Of a DNA stretch of 64,000 nt, positions 59,186-64,000 are shown piece by piece; positions within the stretch are counted from its first letter, which is position 1, and every line of letters starts with the position of its first letter. Source of the stretch: Acidobacteriota bacterium. Its GTDB lineage: Bacteria; Acidobacteriota; Terriglobia; Terriglobales; Acidobacteriaceae. Location of the stretch: the NCBI GenBank assembly GCA_018268915.1, contig JAFDVQ010000011.1, positions 124,001-188,000 of the forward strand, written 5' to 3'. Both the position numbers and the translations under genes were made by a program. The notes beneath the pieces are model-generated. The model saw nothing but the letters and a program-made list of their open reading frames with translations. It was not told the origin of the DNA and searched no databases.

Positions 59186-60130
59186 GTGAAGCTTCGCCGC
59201 TCAATTTTCATCGTTGCAATCTCAGCTAACGCAGTGTGGCTCATTTGCTGCGCGATGATTGGGGTCTTCGCTGTTGAAGGCGCGCTGCATCTGCCGCACC
59301 ATGAGCTCATCTCTGTAGACCGTCATCGCGCTATCACAATTGCAAAACAAGACAATGCGGATTTTGCGGCTGCGCACATTACGGCTTCTGATGGTGTAGT
59401 GCTGTCGGCGTGGAGTTTCAGAGAGCGTAGCGGGAATGGAAGCGCCGTCATCTTGTTGCACGGCCAGGGAGATAATCGCGCGGGAATGCTTGGGCCCGCA
59501 GAGATGCTCCTTCGCCATGGATACTCAGTGCTGGTACCGGATGCGCGCGGACACGGTTTGAGCGGCGGACAGATCACCACCTATGGCGTGCTCGAGGCAG
59601 ATGACGTTCGCAGATGGTTTGAATGGCTTCAAAAAGAAGAATCGCCGAATTGCATCGATGGCTTAGGGGATTCGATGGGCGGTGCGGAACTACTCCGCTC
59701 GCTCGATGCGGAGCATGGATTTTGCGCGGTGATCGCCGAGAGCCCATTTGCAACATTTCGCGAAGCTGCCTATGACCGCCTGGGGCAGGGTTTTGGAGAA
59801 GGTGTGGGACTCGGACGAACGCTTCTTCGGCCTGCATATTTTGCTGGATTGATCTATGCTCGGGCCCATTACGGAGTCGATTTTGATATGGCAGATCCCG
59901 CGCAAGCCGTTGCCGATTCGGCAGTGCCAGTGTTGCTGATTCACGGACGAGCCGACAGGAATCTTCCAGTACGGCATTCAATCATGATCAGGGCGAAAAA
60001 CCCTGGTACTGTGCTGTGGGAGCCCGAAAGAGCCGATCATTGCGGCGCTTCAACCGCTGAGCCTGCGGAATATGAGCGCCAGGTAGTCGGATGGTTCGAG
60101 CAACACGCCGCGCATCATTCCGCTTATTGA
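59186..60130 (+). CDS. alpha/beta hydrolase with N-terminal membrane anchor
   Basis: A 314-residue protein whose N-terminus holds one membrane helix or uncleaved signal (SIFIVAISANAVWLICCAMIGVFAV). The hydrolase fold follows: VILLHGQGDNRAGM, VLVPDARGHGLSGG, the nucleophile elbow GLGDSMGGAELL, an acid in VLLIHGRADRNLPV and a likely His in ERADHCGAST. The mature domain is exposed to the periplasm if the helix is an anchor. Start GTG 59186. It lies between CHAD and Ppx/GppA genes, 47 bases after the former. Confidence 0.83.
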   Translation: MKLRRSIFIVAISANAVWLICCAMIGVFAVEGALHLPHHELISVDRHRAITIAKQDNADFAAAHITASDGVVLSAWSFRERSGNGSAVILLHGQGDNRAGMLGPAEMLLRHGYSVLVPDARGHGLSGGQITTYGVLEADDVRRWFEWLQKEESPNCIDGLGDSMGGAELLRSLDAEHGFCAVIAESPFATFREAAYDRLGQGFGEGVGLGRTLLRPAYFAGLIYARAHYGVDFDMADPAQAVADSAVPVLLIHGRADRNLPVRHSIMIRAKNPGTVLWEPERADHCGASTAEPAEYERQVVGWFEQHAAHHSAY

Positions 60131-60223
60131 GAGATTTCATTCGTTCACAGTGCGGCGCGGTGCGGTCGTGTATCTTGTCGGCAGAACCTGATTCCCATAC
60201 CAGTGGAGTGAGCTTCGTCTCTG

Positions 60224-61780
60224 ATGCCAACGTTTGCCGCCGTCGATATCGGTTCCAATTCCTGCCGACTCAAGATTGCGAAAGTCGTCTCTCATCAACT
60301 GCGCATATTGCATGAAGACCGTGAAGTAACGCGGCTTGGCGCCAGCGTGTTCGCATCCGGCCTCGTTTCACCGGAAGCAATGGCAGCCACTCTTCGCGCA
60401 TTGAAGCGATTTCAGCGAGCGGTACAGCAGCATGGAGCCGACCAGATACGCGTGGTGGCGACGTCCGCGATGCGAGACGCGCGCAATGCGACAGCATTCC
60501 ATGCGTGGGTGAATGCCGAAACCGGCTGGAACATGGAGACGATCTCAGGACTGGAAGAAGGCAGGCTTATACATCACGGGCTGATGAGCGAGCCGGGCAC
60601 CGGCGGCAAGTTGCTGCTGATCGATCTGGGAGGCGGAAGCTGCGAGATCACGCTCTCGGAATACAAACGGATCAAGGAAACGATAAGTCTGCCCCTGGGA
60701 GCAGTGCGGTTGACGGAGCAGTTCCTGCAAGCCGATCCAGTTTCGCCGGAGGATCTGGCGAGCATGAGACGGCTGATTGCGCGGGAACTGCGCAGGGCGC
60801 ATCGAAAAATCCAGCCCGGCAAAGTGCAGTTGGTGATCGCGACATCGGGTACCGCAGCTGCGCTGGTGGAGGCATCCGCTGCGGTTCTGGCAAAACCAGG
60901 CAAGGGGAAGTCGATTCGGAAGTCAGCGCGAAACGCGGGCACAGAGTACGCGCCCGCGGCCCTGGTGCGAAAACTTGCAGCGAAGCTGTCGCGAATGACT
61001 CTGCCGGAGCGCGAGGCGGTGCCGGGTATCGGGCCTCGACGCGCGGAGATCATCACAGCAGGCGCACAAGTCTTCGCGGAGCTGCTGGAAAGCTACAACC
61101 TACCGGGGTTCCGGTATTCATCTTTGGGCTTACGCGATGGAATCCTTGCGCAGATGCTGGCGGCGCAGGATCAGCGCGCTGCCGTGCATCGGCAATTCGA
61201 ACAGGAGCGCTGGGAATCAGTGCTGACTACGGCTCGACGGTACGGAGTTGATATGCGGCAGGCTGAGCCTGTACGCGGTCATGCTGTGCAGCTCTATCGC
61301 GACCTGGTTTCGCTGCACAAGTTGCCGGAGGACTACGAAACGTACTTGTCTGCTTCAGCGGTCTTACGGGATACCGGAAAATTCATCAATCATCAGGGGC
61401 ATCACAGGCACACGCAGTACATCGTGTCCAGTTCAGAGATGTACGGCTACACGCAGGTGCAGAGGACGATCGTCTCCGCGATCACTCGATACCTGGGAAA
61501 AAGCCGCCCGCAGCCGAACGATCGGGCGCTACGGAATATTCCTGCGGAGGAGCACAAGAACGTGCAGCGGGCTGTGGTGCTGCTGCGGCTCGCGGTGGCG
61601 CTGAACCAGGATAGGGCGAGTGATGTGCTGAAGGTTGCAGCGAAGGTATATCCGAAGAGGGTCTACCTTGAGGTTGAGCCGGGACGGACAGGAGCTGAGC
61701 TCGAGCTGTGGTCGCTACGCAAAGAAGCGGATTACTTTCGCGAAGTCTTTGACCGCGAGCTCTTCGCGACGCTGGCATAG
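60224..61780 (+). CDS. ppx: exopolyphosphatase / pppGpp phosphohydrolase (Ppx/GppA family)
   Basis: A 518-residue protein of the actin-like ASKHA superfamily. The first phosphate motif is VDIGSNSCRLKI, then VVATSAMRDARNA, LLIDLGGGSCEI (second phosphate loop), LPLGAVRLTEQF and GIGPRRAEIITAGAQVF. The C-terminal about 200 residues carry an HD-type helical domain (AVLRDTGKFINHQGHHRHTQYIVSSSEMYG). It hydrolyses polyphosphate and/or pppGpp; which one cannot be told here. The CHAD gene upstream favours polyphosphate. Its last 49 bases overlap the convergent sixA gene. Confidence 0.9.
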   Translation: MPTFAAVDIGSNSCRLKIAKVVSHQLRILHEDREVTRLGASVFASGLVSPEAMAATLRALKRFQRAVQQHGADQIRVVATSAMRDARNATAFHAWVNAETGWNMETISGLEEGRLIHHGLMSEPGTGGKLLLIDLGGGSCEITLSEYKRIKETISLPLGAVRLTEQFLQADPVSPEDLASMRRLIARELRRAHRKIQPGKVQLVIATSGTAAALVEASAAVLAKPGKGKSIRKSARNAGTEYAPAALVRKLAAKLSRMTLPEREAVPGIGPRRAEIITAGAQVFAELLESYNLPGFRYSSLGLRDGILAQMLAAQDQRAAVHRQFEQERWESVLTTARRYGVDMRQAEPVRGHAVQLYRDLVSLHKLPEDYETYLSASAVLRDTGKFINHQGHHRHTQYIVSSSEMYGYTQVQRTIVSAITRYLGKSRPQPNDRALRNIPAEEHKNVQRAVVLLRLAVALNQDRASDVLKVAAKVYPKRVYLEVEPGRTGAELELWSLRKEADYFREVFDRELFATLA

Positions 61781-62259
61781 ATCCAGCGTGCCATGCGCGG
61801 ATCGACAAGCCATTGAAGCAGAGGCGGGTGCTTGTCCATGTCAATGCGAGCGACGGAAGCTTTGCGCATCCGGACCCCCGCTCCACCGTTCCCGGTGATC
61901 AGCCGTCCAAGGAATTGAAAGAGATTGGGATTGTGACCGACGAACATCACATCCTGGCGGTCGGCGTACTTGTTAATCAGCTTCTGGAAGTCGGCGTAAG
62001 TTGCGCTTAGATCGAGAGCGGTGCTGATTTCGACCTTGCCTTCATACCCCAGTTCATTGCCGACAAATTGCGCGGTCTGCTGCGCCCGCTTCAGAGGGCT
62101 CGATACGATGATGTCGGGCTGGACCTTGAGCGCTCCGAGAAGGCGCCCCATAAGCATGCACTGTTCTTTGCCTTCAGCGATAAGGCCACGTTTGGCATCC
62201 AGTTTTGCACTTTCACGAGGAACGCCGGCATTCGCGTGACGCATCAGGTAGAGGTTCAT
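61732..62259 (-). CDS. sixA: phosphohistidine phosphatase SixA-like
   Basis: A 175-residue histidine phosphatase: the catalytic motif MRHANAG (RHG variant) is at the N-terminus, VSSPLKRAQQTAQFVGNEL follows, and the second catalytic His is in VMFVGHNPNLFQFL. In E. coli SixA removes phosphate from phosphotransfer proteins; many bacterial members lie near polyphosphate genes, as here (CHAD, Ppx). The C-terminal 30 residues are basic. It overlaps the end of ppx by 49 bases on the opposite strand. Confidence 0.85.
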   Translation of the reverse strand: MNLYLMRHANAGVPRESAKLDAKRGLIAEGKEQCMLMGRLLGALKVQPDIIVSSPLKRAQQTAQFVGNELGYEGKVEISTALDLSATYADFQKLINKYADRQDVMFVGHNPNLFQFLGRLITGNGGAGVRMRKASVARIDMDKHPPLLQWLVDPRMARWIYASVAKSSRSKTSRK

Positions 62260-62475
62260 AGCAGGGGATGGGCTGTTAGCGGGCAGGCGAGGTCTTTGAT
62301 CGCAGAGAGAAGCCCGGTTTGGTCGCCACTTCCTTTTTGTGATTTTAACATAGCTTTAACAATTAGGATGCGCAGTACTGGGCGATGGATCTGGCTTAAA
62401 AAGCTAGCTTTACAGGCTATGTGGAGCGGAATGTCACGGCTGATTAGTTGTGCAAATATTCGCCTTTTATTCGCC

Positions 62476-62481
62476 TATACT
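62476..62481 (+). promoter_or_regulatory. -10 hexamer placing the transcript start at the ATG
   Basis: TATACT ends seven bases before the A of the ATG at 62489, so transcription would start at or just before the start codon. No ribosome-binding sequence is present. A direct repeat of TATTCGCC lies upstream. This suggests a leaderless message. Confidence 0.35.
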
Positions 62482-62488
62482 TTTGCGC

Positions 62489-62923
62489 ATGGGTGGCGAG
62501 AGAGCTTCGACGTCGCGACTGAGACTGGCGGGGAAAATCTGTGCGAATTGTGGTATCTCGATCCCGGATCCGCCGCGGATGCGTGGAGAACGGCTCTGCG
62601 CGAAGTGTACCCCGCCGAGCACGCATCGGATCTACATGTACTACATGCTGAGGGCGGGCTGGGTGTGCCAGTTTCTGGAAGAAGACCTGAAGACTCCTCT
62701 GGCACATCGTCTGCACTTCAAAGATGCGGAAAAGATTCGAGCGATTGTGGACAAGGTTGGAAGCTTCGCCAATCTTCAGGACCGTCAAGCATTGGATTAC
62801 GGGCTGAACCTGGGCCGCGGCGGAGTCTGGCTTCGACTGACAGAGGAACAGTACCAGCGGCTGAAGTCGGGTGCCAATCTGGCATGCGTCAAGCCACGGA
62901 ATCCTCCTATGGACACGAAATGA
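62489..62923 (+). CDS. hypothetical protein with N-terminal zinc ribbon
   Basis: A 144-residue protein. Near the N-terminus CANCGI and CAKCTP form a CxxC-CxxC pair separated by about 18 residues, likely a zinc ribbon. The remaining part (IYMYYMLRAGWVCQFLEEDLKTPLAHRLHFKDAEKIRAIVDKVGSFANLQDRQALDYGLNLGRGGVWLRLTEEQYQRLK) is helical. No family is recognised. ATG 62489 is chosen; a GTG at 62450 would add 13 hydrophobic residues but lies upstream of the -10 hexamer. The last 17 bases overlap the convergent methyltransferase gene. Confidence 0.65.
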   Translation: MGGERASTSRLRLAGKICANCGISIPDPPRMRGERLCAKCTPPSTHRIYMYYMLRAGWVCQFLEEDLKTPLAHRLHFKDAEKIRAIVDKVGSFANLQDRQALDYGLNLGRGGVWLRLTEEQYQRLKSGANLACVKPRNPPMDTK

Positions 62924-63620
62924 TTCTCGAGTCAGGAACCGGGATGGATTGCCACAGTTCGCTGATCAGCAGGCCGCCGATGCTCTTCTGGTGCTGCATC
63001 AACGCCCAGCCAGATTGCTCAAGAGCAGCATGATGATCTGGCAGGCTGCGAATCTTGAGACCTGTGAGAAGCCTGAAGGCGAAGTACAAAGCTGAGATGA
63101 GTGGACGCGCGAAGAGCCGAGCGCAGAGGCCAGGTGGGATTGTGAATTCAGAAACAACCCAAATGGCGCCGGGACTTGTGTAGCTCCAAAGGCGCGAGGC
63201 CAACTCTTCTACTTCGCGGGTGGTGAGGCAGTCGAGAAAGAAATGCGTAGCCACAAGGTCGTAGTCACGACGGACCGGAGTATACGTTCGAGCATCGGCA
63301 ATATGCGTGCGAACCCGGCCGATTTGCGATCGTTTCGATAGCTGATGGAGCATTGCCGGGCTGACATCGATTGCATCGACTTCGATCGCGGTGTTTGCCT
63401 CGAGAAGACGCGCCGTGAAGCGGCCGTCGCCATCTCCTATGACGAGAGCCTGGCGGCTCTGAGCGAGGGCGTAGATAAAGGCGAAACGGCAATGCTGCAA
63501 GGATGGCCCGAAGGTGAGCCATTCCATCCAACGATAGATTCGTGCCAGTTTGTCGAAGTCCGGGGCGGCAAATGGCGAGGGGCGCCGGTCAAGGTTCAGC
63601 GGCAGTGTTGTGGTTCTCAT
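62907..63620 (-). CDS. class I SAM-dependent methyltransferase
   Basis: A 237-residue Rossmann methyltransferase: FDKLARIYRWMEWLTFGPSLQHCR, motif I ALVIGDGDGRFTARLLE, motif II VDAIDVSPAMLHQLSKR, motif post-II HIADARTY and motif IV YDLVATHFFLDCLTTREV. No substrate-specific domain is apparent; the layout is closest to small-molecule or quinone-type methyltransferases. It is translationally coupled to the membrane protein gene upstream (four-base overlap at 63617-63620), which hints at a lipid-like or membrane substrate, but that is speculative. Confidence 0.82.
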   Translation of the reverse strand: MRTTTLPLNLDRRPSPFAAPDFDKLARIYRWMEWLTFGPSLQHCRFAFIYALAQSRQALVIGDGDGRFTARLLEANTAIEVDAIDVSPAMLHQLSKRSQIGRVRTHIADARTYTPVRRDYDLVATHFFLDCLTTREVEELASRLWSYTSPGAIWVVSEFTIPPGLCARLFARPLISALYFAFRLLTGLKIRSLPDHHAALEQSGWALMQHQKSIGGLLISELWQSIPVPDSRIISCP

Positions 63621-64000
63621 CTCGGTAGCGCTCCTGGCAGGAGAAGGATTCCGGGTACCAGCAATACAAGATCGGCGAGGGCGCGAAGCGTCACGGGATT
63701 CAAATGGCCGCGCAGGTGGTGCAGTGCGGCAATCAATGCAGCGCAGATCGCCACGCAGCCCAGCATCGCTGGCATTTGAGGGTGGAAGGTAGCGAGCGTC
63801 GCCGCAGCCAAGGATGCGACGAGGGCAAGCCGGAATGCGGCGGACGAAACGTCACGAGGAGATTGATGCGACTCCCAACTTGATATCGCCGCGCAATTAA
63901 GCCATGCAAGTGCAGCCAGAAAAACGAGCGTAAGAACCGCGGGCCATGCCGGTGCGGACCGGAGACGGGTCAGGGTCGGTGCGGCGCATCCAGTTGCGAA
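63617..64000 (-). CDS. hypothetical membrane protein (5' end cut by window)
   Basis: The frame is open from the window edge at 64000 to the stop at 63617, giving 127 C-terminal residues. It holds about four hydrophobic segments (AWPAVLTLVFLAALAWLNC, FRLALVASLAAATLA, MLGCVAICAALIAAL, LADLVLLVPGILLLPG) separated by short polar stretches such as SSWESHQSPRD, so it is an integral membrane protein. No family is recognised from this part. Its stop overlaps the methyltransferase ATG, so both are co-translated. Starts such as TTG 63811 are not needed because the frame continues upstream. Confidence 0.6.
   Translation of the reverse strand, partial: FATGCAAPTLTRLRSAPAWPAVLTLVFLAALAWLNCAAISSWESHQSPRDVSSAAFRLALVASLAAATLATFHPQMPAMLGCVAICAALIAALHHLRGHLNPVTLRALADLVLLVPGILLLPGALPR

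Overview
The window looks like a chromosomal segment of an Acidobacteriota (Terriglobia, Acidobacteriaceae-like) soil bacterium. This is inferred from gene content: a very large Oar-type TonB-dependent receptor with an N-terminal carboxypeptidase-regulatory-like domain, an LptD outer-membrane protein, a hopanoid-type (HpnI-like) glycosyltransferase, carbohydrate esterases and hydrolases, an HspR-type heat-shock operon, moderately high G+C, and many TTG/GTG starts. I see no integrase, transposase, CRISPR array, rRNA or tRNA. It reads as core genome studded with short intergenic palindromic repeats.

Layout. 1-9.6 kb: truncated DsbA-like lipoprotein, lptD, an RDD membrane protein, the Oar-like receptor with a CRP-like palindrome behind it, and a small lipoprotein. 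9.9-20 kb: ROK protein, sthA, a double-domain CE15 esterase, a GH5 glycosidase with a GNAT partner, and small stress-type proteins (NTF2-like, DinB, GAF). 20-22.5 kb: yceD-rpmF-plsX-Trm112 (ribosome and phospholipid supply). 22.5-29.2 kb: MBL hydrolase, a giant GH18-CE4-GT2 fusion, a GT-C transferase and a LolA-like protein. 29.6-34.6 kb: serS, NDH-2 and a MshEN-like/AAA+ ATPase. 35-44.2 kb: trxB-DUF3592-yggS-yggU, a degenerate M48-like protein, peroxiredoxin, ffh and serine hydrolases. 44.2-48.9 kb: beta-carbonic anhydrase, a PA2169-type four-helix protein, a DHA2 exporter, and a cytochrome c/outer-membrane protein pair.

49-54.3 kb is the most interesting block: dnaK-dnaJ-brnT-(antitoxin-like/DUF1508 fusion)-hspR-TSUP, all on the plus strand. 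A BrnT-type RNase toxin and a chimeric partner sit between the chaperones and their predicted HspR/MerR repressor. The partner keeps the antitoxin-like N-terminus but replaces the usual remainder with two YegP (DUF1508) repeats. This is my best candidate for an undescribed arrangement.

54.4-64 kb: HpnI-like transferase, cupin, ArnT-like transferase, then CHAD, alpha/beta hydrolase, Ppx/GppA and SixA (a polyphosphate-flavoured cluster), a zinc-ribbon protein that may be leaderless, a methyltransferase and a truncated membrane protein.

Intergenic DNA carries at least three recurring repeat families: hairpins ending in GGGGCACCC whose stems differ but stay paired, a GGCACGAC/GTCGTGCC palindrome, and a pair of about 70-bp elements with a compensatory stem change. 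There are also G-rich heptamer tracts at gene 3' ends. All functional calls come from reading the sequence; no database search was run.
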